In this document: piece by piece, positions 8,499 through 17,194 of the stretch
How positions within the stretch are numbered: position 1 is the first letter of the stretch
Layout: every line of letters begins with the position of its first letter
Assembly (NCBI RefSeq): GCF_938045345.1
Contig: NZ_CALIMS010000054.1
Coordinates: 1 to 25,555 of the forward strand
From: an uncultured Campylobacter sp.
GTDB lineage: Bacteria; Campylobacterota; Campylobacteria; Campylobacterales; Campylobacteraceae
Direction: 5' to 3'
Length of the DNA: 25,555 bases
Position numbers and translations under genes: made by a program
The notes under the pieces: generated by a model
What the model was told of the DNA's origin: nothing
What the model saw: the letters and a program-made list of their open reading frames with translations, nothing else
Database searches by the model: none

Positions 8499-9618
8499 CG
8501 ATAAATTTCCTATAAACCTCTAAATATTTTTCCGTGACGATCTTTTCGTCGTAATTTGCAAGCACCATCTCGCGTCCGTTTTGCCCGAGCCTCTCGCAAA
8601 GCGCAGCATCGTCCAATAAAATTTCGATCTTTCGCGCAAGATCACCCGCGTCGCGAGTGCGGCATATTAAACCGTTGACGCCATCTTGCACCGCCTCGAC
8701 ACAACCGCTGCAGTCGCTTACCACGCAGGCTCGCGCCATGCTCATCGCCTCTAAAACCGTGCGCGGAAAGCCCTCCTTGTAGCTAGGAAGTGCTAGCAGG
8801 TAACTAGCCTTCAAAAGCTCTGGCACATCATTTCTGGCACCCAGATAATGCACCGCACCGCTTCGCAAAAACGCAGGATCAGCGGTGCTTTTATTGCCCG
8901 CAAAACCCTCGCCCACAAAGACAAATTTTGCATCCGATCGATCTTTTAAAATTTCTGCTGCTTCGTAGAATTCTCTCACGCCCTTATGCCACATCGCGCG
9001 AGCTATCATCAGCACGATTTTTTTGCCGTGCAAATCCTCGCCCAGATCCGCCGCACTAACGGTTTCGGGGTTGAATCTTTCAGCATCTACGCCTACACTT
9101 TTAATCCTTATGACCTTTTGCTTCGCAATAAGCCCGCGAGATAGCATATAATTGGGATCGGCATCGTTTACAAATACGCAAGCATCCGCCTGCGAAAATG
9201 AAAATTTATAAAGCTTCTCCAAAACCGCTCGCACAAGCCTTGTTTTAATATCATCGTCGATATAAAAGCTGCCCAGCCCCTCGACTAAGTTTATCACATA
9301 TTTTATACCCGCCTCTCGAGCCGCCAGTGTACCAAACACGTTTGATTTATGCGCGGCTGTTTGCAGCAGGTCCAAATTTAGCCTCTTTAGCTCGCGCGCA
9401 AGGGCTTTGGTGTTGCTAAATACGGTAAGCGGATTTAGGCTCGCTCGATCAAGATCGTAGGTTATGGCATTAAAATCACGCGCTAAATCCTGCGTATAAG
9501 CGCCGCGAGGAGCAATTGCAAAAACCTCGTGCCCGCGCTCTTTTAAAGCCTGCATTATCGGGCGGCGAAAGAAATGTAAGCTCATATCGGCATGGCTTAA
9601 AAACCCTATGCGAGCCAT
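8491..9618 (-). CDS. pglA: PglA, alpha-1,3-GalNAc transferase (GT4)
   Basis: Adds the second sugar, GalNAc in C. jejuni, to undecaprenyl-PP-diNAcBac at the cytoplasmic membrane face. I start it at ATG 9618 (375 residues, MARIGFLSHADMS), because an AAGGA ribosome site ends nine bases upstream; the ATG at 9627 directly abuts that site. The family start RIGFLSHA fits. GT-B fold parts visible: TAAHKSNVFGTLAA at about 87-100, NLVEGLGSFY at 110-119, the donor-site helix region MIARAMWHKGVREF at about 204-217, FVGEGFAG, and the EX7E motif at E282-E290. The substrate sugar is inferred from C. jejuni. Confidence 0.93.
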   Translation of the reverse strand: MARIGFLSHADMSLHFFRRPIMQALKERGHEVFAIAPRGAYTQDLARDFNAITYDLDRASLNPLTVFSNTKALARELKRLNLDLLQTAAHKSNVFGTLAAREAGIKYVINLVEGLGSFYIDDDIKTRLVRAVLEKLYKFSFSQADACVFVNDADPNYMLSRGLIAKQKVIRIKSVGVDAERFNPETVSAADLGEDLHGKKIVLMIARAMWHKGVREFYEAAEILKDRSDAKFVFVGEGFAGNKSTADPAFLRSGAVHYLGARNDVPELLKASYLLALPSYKEGFPRTVLEAMSMARACVVSDCSGCVEAVQDGVNGLICRTRDAGDLARKIEILLDDAALCERLGQNGREMVLANYDEKIVTEKYLEVYRKFIDV

Positions 9619-9690
9619 ATGCTGCATTCCTTGTTTGGCGTTGCGAGATTAAATTTCATAAATTTCTCCTTAGCTTGCGGCAAAATTTAT

Positions 9691-12438
9691 CTAGCGCTTT
9701 AATTTATAAACTTTCACAGCAGGGCTTAAGATCACAGGCTCGAATAGCTCGGGTCTATATCTTTCAAATACAAAAAGCTGAATGTAGCTTGAGTTTAGCA
9801 TCGTCTTATCTAGCAGCAAAAATCGCCCGTAATCGCGCATGAAAATCACGTAAAATTGCGCGCTGCTGTCCATATTAAACTCCTTGACCGCAAGCTTGCC
9901 GTTCGCGTCGTAGCTTGTTTCGTAAAAGGTATTGATCGCGAATTTTCTGCCGCTATACTCTAAATTTAAAAGGCTCGGTGAGATCGAAAAGCCGTTGTCC
10001 ATATGCACGCCGCTTTGATCCTGAACGAACCTATCGCTCGTTATGAAAAACAGCTCGCCCAGCTGCTTGCCGTCGGTGATGTCGATGTTTGAAAACTGCG
10101 TGACGACGGGAAAGATATTCATCATACGATCGGGCAAGATGTAATAGATGTCGCGCGTAGGCTTCGGCGGCTTAAAATCAGCCAGTCCTAAGCTTAAGAT
10201 AAAGTCATTTACGTCCGTGGCGTTATAATCTTTTAAAATTTGCTTTAGCTTGTTTGGAATTTTTTCGCTATATCCGCGCTCGGTGTATTCGACATCTAGG
10301 CGCGCCATATTTGCAGAGCTCATCTGATCTCTAAAAAGCGCAAAGCTAACGGGGAAATTATCGTTGCCGAGGTGTTTGCCGCCGTCGATGAGGGTCTTTA
10401 CATCGCTGTAATAGCGTATGCCATATCCGTAGTCCCACCACGAAAGGGCGTAATCCTCGCGCTGCGCCTTATCTTTGAGCTCGTCAAGCACCCGCACCTC
10501 GCTTTGATAAAAGACCGTATCGACCTTGTACGAAACTATGTGCTGCCATGCGGGGTAAATGGCAAGCGCCGTCAAAATAAGCAGTATCGCGCGCCCCGCG
10601 ATCTTTGGCAGATCCAAGCGCTTTACGCAAAAATACAAAATATATCCGAAGCTCAGCCCCATCACGCCCACGGCGTAGATCGTAAATCTAAGGCCTGCTT
10701 TGTTCGCCGCAAAGCCCAAAAGCAGAAGCGGGATCGAGAGCAAAAATTCTTTATGCCTAAAGCAAAGCACTAAATATCCGATCGTCGCGATCACGAAAAC
10801 CGCGACGTGCGAGCTGATGCGTTCCATAAAGATATTAGTTGGCACGATGCCCGATTCTTGGATTGTTTGATTGACGTTGAAAAAATGAAATGCCGTATCG
10901 GCGTTGTCCGCAAGGGAGCGGAAGATATAAAATTTCGCCTGAAAGATGATCGGGCTAAGACCTCCGTTTGCGACGAAAAAGACTATGGCAAGCGCACCGA
11001 TAATCGCTAAAATTTTAAAATTTAATAGCTTTCCTCTAAACGCAAAGAGCCAAAATAGCGCAAGTGAGATTAAAATTTTAGCTACCAAAGGCGTGGAACA
11101 AAGCGCGATCAAAAAGATAATCATCGCTTCGTAATTCACCCTGCTTTTTCGCTTGAAAATCAGCGTGTAGGCGAAAAACATGGCGAGCATCATGGAATTT
11201 AGCGAGAAGCTGGACGGATACCACCACATATAAAATATCGTAAACGCGCCCAGCCAAAACAGCGTGCTGCGCGAGCCGCGCGTGCAAATGCGGATGAGCG
11301 CCCACAAAATACACATCGCAAGCACGATATTTAGCATATCGGTGTCGTAATACCCCGCCATAGTGCGGTTGTAGTAGCTATTCGCCACGCTCGCGACAAG
11401 CGCGCCGATGAAGCCCGCACGCATGCAGCGAAACTCGCTTGAGATCAGCAAGATCGGCACTACGATGAGCGAGCTAAACAAAGCCGGCAGATAAACGAAG
11501 ATCGTCTCGATTTTAAAGGGCAAAATTTCAGCCAAAAACGCCGTCACGATCGAAAGCGGTGCACTAAAGTAGCTAAGATCGTTGGGCTGATGAAAGCCGG
11601 CGAGGCGATCGCGCGCGCCCTCTGCAAAGGCGTAGCCGTCGTTGGTGTTTATCATCAGCTCGCCGTTCCAAAAAAAGTAATTCGGAAAGCCGCTCGCCCA
11701 ATGCACCCACCACATGCGAAACGCCACGCTAAAGACAAACGCGAACACAATCATCAGCAAAATATGCTTGGAGAACTCATAATTTTTTATAAAGCCAAAA
11801 ATTCTGCGCCTAGCAGGAAGCGCGCCAGCTGCCTGATCTTTAGAATTCTGGGAATTTTCCGTTGTGGGGCTTTTAGAATTATCAGAATTTATGCCGTTTG
11901 TAGAATTTAAAGCACTTGCGGAATTCGCATTTTTAAATTTAGCCAAATTAGCGGCTTTTGCGGAATTTTTATTTGTAGAATTTTTGCTCGTGGAATTTGT
12001 AGCGCCCTTTAAATTTGAGTTTGTAGAATTTGTGCCTGCGGAATTTTCAGAATTTACCGAGGTAGAATTTCGTCCGCTTAATTTTTTAGCCTTTTTGGAT
12101 TTTTTTTGTGCTCGCATTTTTGCAGAAACAGCGCGCGTTTGATCGTCGCTTAAATTTTTAACGCCGGCGTGCGCGGAATTTTTGCTCGCAGAATTTTTTG
12201 CATCAAGCGCGGAATTGTTATCGCTCTGAGGCGCGGTATCCTCGCTACCCTTAAGCTCGGCATTTTCGCCGTTAAAATTCTCTCCACCGCCTGCGGAATA
12301 CTCTGCGTCAAAATTTCCCCCACTAGCGAAATTTTCGCTTAGGGCAGCTTTGTCGGCACCCATTGATTGCGCGCCTTTTTGATCGTCCAATCCTTCGTCG
12401 ATCTCTCTAACGCTAAAAGCCTTTTTTTCTTCACCCAC
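9691..12438 (-). CDS. pglB: PglB oligosaccharyltransferase with a long repeat-rich N-terminal extension
   Basis: Integral membrane enzyme that moves the lipid-linked glycan to Asn of acceptor sequons in the periplasm. The PglB core starts at about residue 214 and includes the first-loop Asp in NTNDGYAFAEGARD (D267), the DxD-like YYDTDML (D365, D367), the catalytic Glu region NQTIQE (E528), WWDYG at 667-671, and an MxxI motif at 772-775. C. jejuni PglB has 713 residues and this one 915. The difference is an N-terminal extension, Asn/Ser-rich and made of AATT-cored repeats, that would lie in the cytoplasm. A basic ARRR stretch follows, just before the first membrane helix. The start is GTG 12438 with an AAGGA site eight bases upstream, which suggests the extension is translated. 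It follows pglJ by two bases. Confidence 0.94.
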   Translation of the reverse strand: MGEEKKAFSVREIDEGLDDQKGAQSMGADKAALSENFASGGNFDAEYSAGGGENFNGENAELKGSEDTAPQSDNNSALDAKNSASKNSAHAGVKNLSDDQTRAVSAKMRAQKKSKKAKKLSGRNSTSVNSENSAGTNSTNSNLKGATNSTSKNSTNKNSAKAANLAKFKNANSASALNSTNGINSDNSKSPTTENSQNSKDQAAGALPARRRIFGFIKNYEFSKHILLMIVFAFVFSVAFRMWWVHWASGFPNYFFWNGELMINTNDGYAFAEGARDRLAGFHQPNDLSYFSAPLSIVTAFLAEILPFKIETIFVYLPALFSSLIVVPILLISSEFRCMRAGFIGALVASVANSYYNRTMAGYYDTDMLNIVLAMCILWALIRICTRGSRSTLFWLGAFTIFYMWWYPSSFSLNSMMLAMFFAYTLIFKRKSRVNYEAMIIFLIALCSTPLVAKILISLALFWLFAFRGKLLNFKILAIIGALAIVFFVANGGLSPIIFQAKFYIFRSLADNADTAFHFFNVNQTIQESGIVPTNIFMERISSHVAVFVIATIGYLVLCFRHKEFLLSIPLLLLGFAANKAGLRFTIYAVGVMGLSFGYILYFCVKRLDLPKIAGRAILLILTALAIYPAWQHIVSYKVDTVFYQSEVRVLDELKDKAQREDYALSWWDYGYGIRYYSDVKTLIDGGKHLGNDNFPVSFALFRDQMSSANMARLDVEYTERGYSEKIPNKLKQILKDYNATDVNDFILSLGLADFKPPKPTRDIYYILPDRMMNIFPVVTQFSNIDITDGKQLGELFFITSDRFVQDQSGVHMDNGFSISPSLLNLEYSGRKFAINTFYETSYDANGKLAVKEFNMDSSAQFYVIFMRDYGRFLLLDKTMLNSSYIQLFVFERYRPELFEPVILSPAVKVYKLKR
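11839..12339 (-). repeat. AATT-cored repeat region coding for the PglB N-terminal extension
   Basis: Encodes residues 34-200. The densest part is 11839-12069, where GAATT cores on the plus strand mostly recur 9 to 18 bases apart in steps of three, giving NST, NSA and NSE units. Gene-specific Gly/Ala/Asp-rich sequence separates the sparser cores to the right. A Lys-rich patch lies in between (about residues 109-119). A few AAATTT units break the phase and read as Lys-Phe. Confidence 0.65.
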
Positions 12439-12440
12439 GC

Positions 12441-13559
12441 CTATTTTCCTTCGTCAATTTGTTCTATTTTTGCGATCAGCTCGCTTGCTATCCGTTTTTT
12501 ATCGAAAAACGAGGCTCTAATTTTAGCCTTTTTCTCATAAAATTTTACATAATTTTCATCATCCAGCGCTTTTTGCATCGCCGCTTGGGTGCTTTCTAGA
12601 TCGTTTACGCCCACTAGCACGCCCCATTCGCTTTGCCCCATAAGCTCGCGCGCGCCGCTTTGATGATCGCTTGAAATTACGAGCTTGCCGCACGCAAGCG
12701 CCTCGATGAGCGCGTTTGAAAACCCCTCAAAAAGGCTTACGAAGACGAACGCATAGCATCTAGCCATATATTTATACGGATTTGCGTCAAAGCCCAAAAG
12801 CTTCACGCGACCGCTTAAGCCCAGCTCCTCTATCAGGGCCTCAAGCTCTGCTCGCAGCACGCCGTCGCCCAAGATCAGCAGGTCTTTGTCGTTATTTTTT
12901 AAATTTGCATACGCGCGGATCAAAAGCGCGTGGTTTTTACCCGCATCGAGCCTGCCGACGCTTAGGAAAAACGACCGCTCCTGCGCGACCTGCTCGCTTG
13001 CTTTGCGACCGATCTCATCTAAATCGATCGCATTATACAGCACGCTCATCTTGCACTCATCAATCCCGAAATTATCCGCCAGATCGCGCAAATTTCCAAG
13101 CGAGTTGGGGAAGATAAAATCGGCCTTCGGATAGAGCTTGCGCAGCAAAAATTTTGAAATTTTGGATTTGAAGCTCGCATCTTTATACAGCACCGACGGC
13201 GTCGAGCATTCGTTAAAAATCATCGTTCCGCCCAATCCGCAAACTCGCGCCAGCGCCGCCACGTAACACGGGCGGTTCATCCAAACAAAGTGAATATCAA
13301 TGCCTAAGCGCTCGCATAGCTTTTTGTAGCGCAGCGCCAAAAACGGCAGCTTTGCAAGCTTCAGCAGCCCGTTTTCAAAGGGGGCTGATTTTTCGATGAA
13401 ATGGATCTGCACGTCGCTTGGAATTTCATAAAAAATTCTATCGTTCATCAGCACCATATGTACCTCATAGCGTGCCGTAAGCTCGCCTAAGAGGTTGCTT
13501 ACGACGCGCTCGGCGCCGCCGCCTCCCATCGAATAGATAAAAACGCTTAATTTCTTCAT
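12441..13559 (-). CDS. pglJ: PglJ-like GalNAc transferase (GT4)
   Basis: Third-sugar glycosyltransferase of the N-glycan pathway, acting on the lipid-linked disaccharide in C. jejuni. The 372 residues fit PglJ well along the whole length: an FIYSMGGGGAERVV start, KLPFLALRYKKLCERLGID at about 70-88, FNECSTPSV at 115-123, SVGRLDAGKNHALLIRAYA at 200-218, LLGFDANPYKYMA, and the EX7E motif E278-E286 in FEGFSNALIEALA. Start ATG 13559 has an AAAGGG-like ribosome site. It sits right before pglB, as in C. jejuni, and directly after a 249-bp gap that separates it from the variable glycan module. Confidence 0.9.
   Translation of the reverse strand: MKKLSVFIYSMGGGGAERVVSNLLGELTARYEVHMVLMNDRIFYEIPSDVQIHFIEKSAPFENGLLKLAKLPFLALRYKKLCERLGIDIHFVWMNRPCYVAALARVCGLGGTMIFNECSTPSVLYKDASFKSKISKFLLRKLYPKADFIFPNSLGNLRDLADNFGIDECKMSVLYNAIDLDEIGRKASEQVAQERSFFLSVGRLDAGKNHALLIRAYANLKNNDKDLLILGDGVLRAELEALIEELGLSGRVKLLGFDANPYKYMARCYAFVFVSLFEGFSNALIEALACGKLVISSDHQSGARELMGQSEWGVLVGVNDLESTQAAMQKALDDENYVKFYEKKAKIRASFFDKKRIASELIAKIEQIDEGK
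12444..12451 (-). promoter_or_regulatory. Ribosome binding site deciding the pglB GTG start
   Basis: The minus strand reads AAGGAAAA followed by TAGGC and GTG at 12438. The site overlaps the last codons of pglJ. It places translation start before the repeat-rich extension and not after it. Confidence 0.6.
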
Positions 13560-13808
13560 CCCTTTACCTTTTAAATTTCTGCCGCGCTATAAATTTAAGC
13601 TTTGCTCGCGCCTTTTTATGCGAGCATGCGCCGCGCAATCTGTTTAAATTTAGCGCATTTTGCGCTACCTCCAAGCGGGCAAAATTTCATCGCGCGATGC
13701 GGCTTTGTAAATTTAGCCGCGCCGATACGCTCGGACGCAAGAGCCTATCTTAGCACACCGAAGTTTAAATTTAATCCCTGCGCGCCCTAGGGCATCGATA
13801 AGCGGCTG
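13560..13808. other. 249-bp gene-free spacer between pglJ and the variable glycosyltransferase module
   Basis: The largest spacer in the window. It holds several AAATTT words, a perfect inverted repeat TAGCGCA-TTT-TGCGCTA at 13651-13667, a 12-bp palindrome CATCGCGCGATG at 13688-13699, a palindrome GCCCTAGGGC at 13784-13793, and a GCTCGC/GCGAGC stem near 13604-13625. No hairpin is followed by a T-run, so I do not call a terminator. A short open frame on the plus strand has no recognisable content. A promoter for pglJ onward could lie here (TTTATA-like box near 13590), but only weakly supported. Confidence 0.5.
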
Positions 13809-14852
13809 CTATTTGCGCGCAAACTGATCGATCAAGCCCTGCCAGAGCTTAATGATGCGCTCTTGCGAAAACTCGTCTAAATTTTCATTTGCATTTTGCA
13901 CGAGAGCGTCTCGCAGTGCCTCATCGCTCATTAAAATTTCAAGCTTGCTCGCAAGCTCATTCGCATCGCCGCGTTTAAACAAAATGCCGCTAAGGCCGTC
14001 CTTTATGAGCTCTTTTGCACCCGCTGTATCACTGCTAAGCCGTGCGCAGCCGTAAAATGCAGACTCGATCAGCACGTTCGAAAGCCCTTCATTAAGCGAA
14101 CTGAGCACAAAAATTTTGGCTTCTTTATACAGTTCGCTCACGTCCTGTTTGTGCCCTAAAAATCGCACTTCAAGCCCAAGCCGCGCCACGAGCTCGCGCA
14201 AGCTTTCGCGCAGCGAGCCGTCGCCCGCGATTAAAATTTCCCACTTCGCAAGCAGGCTTTTATCGATCCTGCTTAACGCGTCAAAGTAAATTTCATACCC
14301 CTTGACGGGCTCGAGCCTGCCGACGCTTAAGATCACGTTTCGCTTAGTGCTTTTAGCGCCATCAATCTCGCCGAAAAAGGGGTTGTGTACGACGAAGCAG
14401 TTTTTGACAAATCGCGAATAGTACTCAAAGTCCGAACGCGTAAGCACCGTAAGCGCGTCCGCTTTTTTGTAGCACAGATCGCGCACGCGGCTAAAAAGCC
14501 CGCTTCGCAGATAATCGTGCGCGTTGTGCTCGGTCGCGATGAGTGGAATTTTAAGTCCGAAATTTGCGATCACGCACGCTACGTTCGTCCAGTCCATAAA
14601 GCTGATGATGACGCTTGGGCGCTCGCGCTTGAAACACTCGCGCAAAATTCTGTATTTATCGAACCTGCCGCCGTTTTTATAAACATCTAGATGCAAAAAT
14701 TTTATCTTTTCGCTAAATTTATACCTGCCCTCGTCGTTTTCCAAAATCGCGATCGTAACGTCGTTTGCGCGCGCAAAATGGTTCGCCAAGACCTGCAGCA
14801 CGCGCTCGGCGCCGCCGTTTCTAAGAGCTGCGATGACGAATAAAATTTTCAT
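13809..14852 (-). CDS. GT4 glycosyltransferase, PglH-like
   Basis: A 347-residue GT-B enzyme most like PglH, the GalNAc polymerase of the C. jejuni N-glycan, and clearly paralogous to the GT4 at 16114-17193. Motifs: ALRNGGAERVLQVLANHF at about 9-26, ISFMDWTNVA at 83-92, ATEHNAHDY, SVGRLEPVKG at 176-185, IAGDGSLRESL at about 208-218, and EX7E at E255-E263 in NEGLSNVLIESA. Start ATG 14852 overlaps the GT2 stop as ATGA. It probably adds one or more hexosamines to the lipid-linked glycan. Donor, linkage and number of sugars added cannot be told from sequence. Confidence 0.85.
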   Translation of the reverse strand: MKILFVIAALRNGGAERVLQVLANHFARANDVTIAILENDEGRYKFSEKIKFLHLDVYKNGGRFDKYRILRECFKRERPSVIISFMDWTNVACVIANFGLKIPLIATEHNAHDYLRSGLFSRVRDLCYKKADALTVLTRSDFEYYSRFVKNCFVVHNPFFGEIDGAKSTKRNVILSVGRLEPVKGYEIYFDALSRIDKSLLAKWEILIAGDGSLRESLRELVARLGLEVRFLGHKQDVSELYKEAKIFVLSSLNEGLSNVLIESAFYGCARLSSDTAGAKELIKDGLSGILFKRGDANELASKLEILMSDEALRDALVQNANENLDEFSQERIIKLWQGLIDQFARK

Positions 14853-16114
14853 TTTAGCTTCCGATAAATTTTATAAAATAGCCGCAAAAGCGCGGGGCTA
14901 GCGTAAAACAAGACCATCATCAGCGTCTGCGTGCGGCTTGCATGCGCCGCGAAAAATCCAAAATCCAGCCGCTCGCGCACCAAAGCGTGCAGTGAGCGGA
15001 TCTGATCCACAGCTTCTGCAGCGCTTAAAGGAGAGCGGGGATCTGCGATCTTTCTTTGCGACGCAGAATTCTGCTCGGAATTTCGCATATAATTTTGCTC
15101 GGAGGAATTTTTAAATGCGGAATTTTTACCGCATGCGCAAGATAAACTATCAGCACCGCGCAAATCCGCTTCGTTTGCTAAGCTGCACGTATTAGCCTCG
15201 GAAGGAAAAGTTGCATCTCCATCCAAGCCCGCAGGATCAAAGCTTGATTTGATGATTAAAAACGCCGTATTCAGCGCGGACTCGCAGCGAGTAAAATTAG
15301 CCTCACGCGCCAAGCTTGGATAATTCGCAGCGATCGCCTCAGTATAGCGGCGCACCGCAGCGATGACCGCTAGATGCCTGCGCGCAAATGAGTTTACGGT
15401 CGAGCCCGCCCTTACGCGGTAAAAATATAAAATTTCATCCGTGCACGCCGTAATAGAAGCGTTAAAAATATCAAAAAATATCGCCACATCCTCATAGATT
15501 TGCCCCGTAGGAAAGCGCAAAGCAGTGAAAATTTCGCGAGCAAACAGCGCGCGCCAAACCGCGGTGCTAAAATACGGATCCTGCGTGCAGCTGCGTCTAA
15601 AAAGCTCTTGCGGCGATATTTTGTATTCGCCTGCGCTGGCATTTGAATTTACGATCCTTCCCGGATTGCTAATCTCTTTAGAATTTTGATTTTCTTTAGA
15701 ATTCAAAGCCGCCTTGAAATTATTTATTTCGCTCTCGTCGCTAAATGCCGTGTAGCCGCACATAGCGATTTTGGTGCAAAATTTCTGCGTCAGGCAAAAA
15801 AGCGTCTCAATCAAATCAAAGCTTATCAAATCATCGCTGTCTACGAAGCTGATAAACTCCCCGCGAGCGACATCTAAAGCAGCGTTTCGTGCACTAGCCT
15901 GCCCGCCATTTAGCTTATGCAGCACTCGCACACGAGGATCACGTGCAGCGTATTCGTCACAAATCGCCTCGCTGCCGTCATTTGAGCCATCATCTACGAG
16001 CAAAATTTCTAAGTTCGTATAGGTCTGAGCCGTAATGCGCTCCACGCAAGCGCGCAGGAATTCTTTGACATTATAAACGGGAATGATGACCGAGATTAGG
16101 GGATTTGCGCTCAT
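14849..16114 (-). CDS. Family 2 glycosyltransferase (GT-A) with two repeat inserts
   Basis: A 421-residue inverting-type transferase. The catalytic domain is plain: ISVIIPVYN at 7-15, LLVDDGSNDGS at 38-48, NGGQASARNAAL at 69-80, the metal-binding DSDD at 92-95, and the probable catalytic base region YEDVAIF with E208-D209. The position in the locus matches C. jejuni pglI, which adds the branching glucose, but similarity outside the core is not enough to call it PglI. Two Asn/Ser-rich stretches (residues 137-160 and about 328-352) interrupt it and carry the shared repeat. Residues 293-330 form another poorly conserved, Cys/Ala-rich stretch. A hydrophobic C-terminal helix (about 396-415) may bring it to the membrane. 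Start ATG 16114 overlaps the preceding gene by one base. Confidence 0.85.
   Translation of the reverse strand: MSANPLISVIIPVYNVKEFLRACVERITAQTYTNLEILLVDDGSNDGSEAICDEYAARDPRVRVLHKLNGGQASARNAALDVARGEFISFVDSDDLISFDLIETLFCLTQKFCTKIAMCGYTAFSDESEINNFKAALNSKENQNSKEISNPGRIVNSNASAGEYKISPQELFRRSCTQDPYFSTAVWRALFAREIFTALRFPTGQIYEDVAIFFDIFNASITACTDEILYFYRVRAGSTVNSFARRHLAVIAAVRRYTEAIAANYPSLAREANFTRCESALNTAFLIIKSSFDPAGLDGDATFPSEANTCSLANEADLRGADSLSCACGKNSAFKNSSEQNYMRNSEQNSASQRKIADPRSPLSAAEAVDQIRSLHALVRERLDFGFFAAHASRTQTLMMVLFYASPALLRLFYKIYRKLK
15059..15133 (-). repeat. AATT-cored repeat inside the GT2 gene, C-terminal copy
   Basis: Encodes residues 328-352 (CGKNSAFKNSSEQNYMRNSE and the next five). On the plus strand four GAATT or AATTTT cores lie about 15 to 21 bases apart in one codon phase. 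Confidence 0.6.
15635..15706 (-). repeat. AATT-cored repeat inside the GT2 gene, N-terminal copy
   Basis: Encodes residues 137-160 (LNSKENQNSKEISNPGRIVN and the next four), between the DSDD metal site and the ED base region, where GT2 proteins often vary in length. It is short and more degenerate than the other copies. Confidence 0.5.
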
Positions 16115-17193
16115 TATTCCTCCCTGTGTATCGTAGCGGCTATGAAATCCAGCCAGCGTCGCCCGATCGTTTCAATTTTAAAGCTCTCCTCACGCTTGGA
16201 GGCGTTTTGCACGAGCCGCTCGCGTAGCTTCTCGTCACTCATTAGAATTTCAAGCTTTTTAGCGATGCTCGCGCTATCGCCTACAGGGCACAAAAACCCA
16301 TCTACGCCGTCGCTTATAAGCTCGCTAGGACCTGCGATGCAATCTGTAGAAATTCTAGCGGTGCCGAAAAATATACTCTCCATCAAAATATTGCAAAAGC
16401 CCTCCATCTTGGAGGTTACGACTACGATTTTAGCACGCTCGTAAAGGCTCTCGATATCGCGCACAAAGCCGATGAACTGCACATTTAAGCGCAGCTTCGC
16501 AGCTAGACTCTCAAGGCTCTTTCGCTCCTCTCCGTCGCCTGCGATCACCACCTTCCACTCTTTTAAAAGATTGAAATCTATAAGCGCAAGCGCCTTAAGA
16601 AGGACATCAAAGCCCTTATAGACATTGAGCCGGCCGGCTGCTAGGATGATATTTTCTTTAGGCGGGCGGGCCTCTTTAGCATGGCTGATCTCAAACATCG
16701 GATTAGGCATAATCACGCGATTTTGCACATATGTGTAATGATCCAGATCGAATTTACTAAGCACACTAAGACCTGCAGCCCTCGGATAAAAGATCCGCTT
16801 GAGAGCTCGCCAGATCGGACTTTTTAAAAAACGATGATTGGTGTGTTCGGAGACGATGATTTTCTGCCCGACTCCTAGATTTGCGATAAGCGTAAGGACA
16901 TTGGTATTATCTAAAAATGAGATTACTACGTCAAATTTACGACTTTTTAGAAGCCTATGCAAGGCTAAAATTTTATCGTAGCGCTTTTTTATATTGCCAA
17001 ATACTCCTAAATCGCCTACTCCTAAATCCAAGCTAATAAGCTCGATCTTAGGATCTAGCGCGTAAAACGGCTCGTCTGCGTCAAATTTTATCACACAGAC
17101 TTCATTCTCGCGGCAGAAAAAATTTGCCAGCACGCTTAGCACGCGCTCGGCACCGCCCTTGCCTAAAGCAGAAATTACCATAGCTATTTTCAT
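16114..17193 (-). CDS. GT4 glycosyltransferase, PglH-like (second copy)
   Basis: A 359-residue GT-B enzyme resembling PglH. Motifs: ISALGKGGAERVLSVLANFF at 7-26, ISFLDNTNV at 91-99, VSEHTNHRFL at 114-123, AAGRLNVYKGFDVL at 185-198, VIAGDGEERKSLESLAAKL at 216-234, and EX7E at E264-E272 in MEGFCNILMESIFFG. The C-terminal KKLEILMSDEKLRERLVQNA is nearly repeated in the GT4 at 13809-14852, so the two are likely a duplication that then diverged. It sits one base after the pyruvyl transferase and overlaps the GT2 start. Likely acts on the lipid-linked glycan at the cytoplasmic side; the sugar is unknown. Confidence 0.87.
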   Translation of the reverse strand: MKIAMVISALGKGGAERVLSVLANFFCRENEVCVIKFDADEPFYALDPKIELISLDLGVGDLGVFGNIKKRYDKILALHRLLKSRKFDVVISFLDNTNVLTLIANLGVGQKIIVSEHTNHRFLKSPIWRALKRIFYPRAAGLSVLSKFDLDHYTYVQNRVIMPNPMFEISHAKEARPPKENIILAAGRLNVYKGFDVLLKALALIDFNLLKEWKVVIAGDGEERKSLESLAAKLRLNVQFIGFVRDIESLYERAKIVVVTSKMEGFCNILMESIFFGTARISTDCIAGPSELISDGVDGFLCPVGDSASIAKKLEILMSDEKLRERLVQNASKREESFKIETIGRRWLDFIAATIHREE

Positions 17194-17194
17194 T

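Noticed and set aside
10372..10773. Plus-strand open frame opposite pglB
   Set aside because: Antisense to the conserved PglB core, with no recognisable domain.
11839..12339. Asn-rich repeats as N-glycosylation acceptor sites for PglB
   Set aside because: By eye I find no D/E-X-N-X-S/T sequon in the tracts, and these segments belong to cytoplasmic proteins or the cytoplasmic tail of PglB.
13604..13667. Rho-independent terminator between the glycosyltransferase module and pglJ
   Set aside because: Stems exist but no T-run follows on the minus strand.
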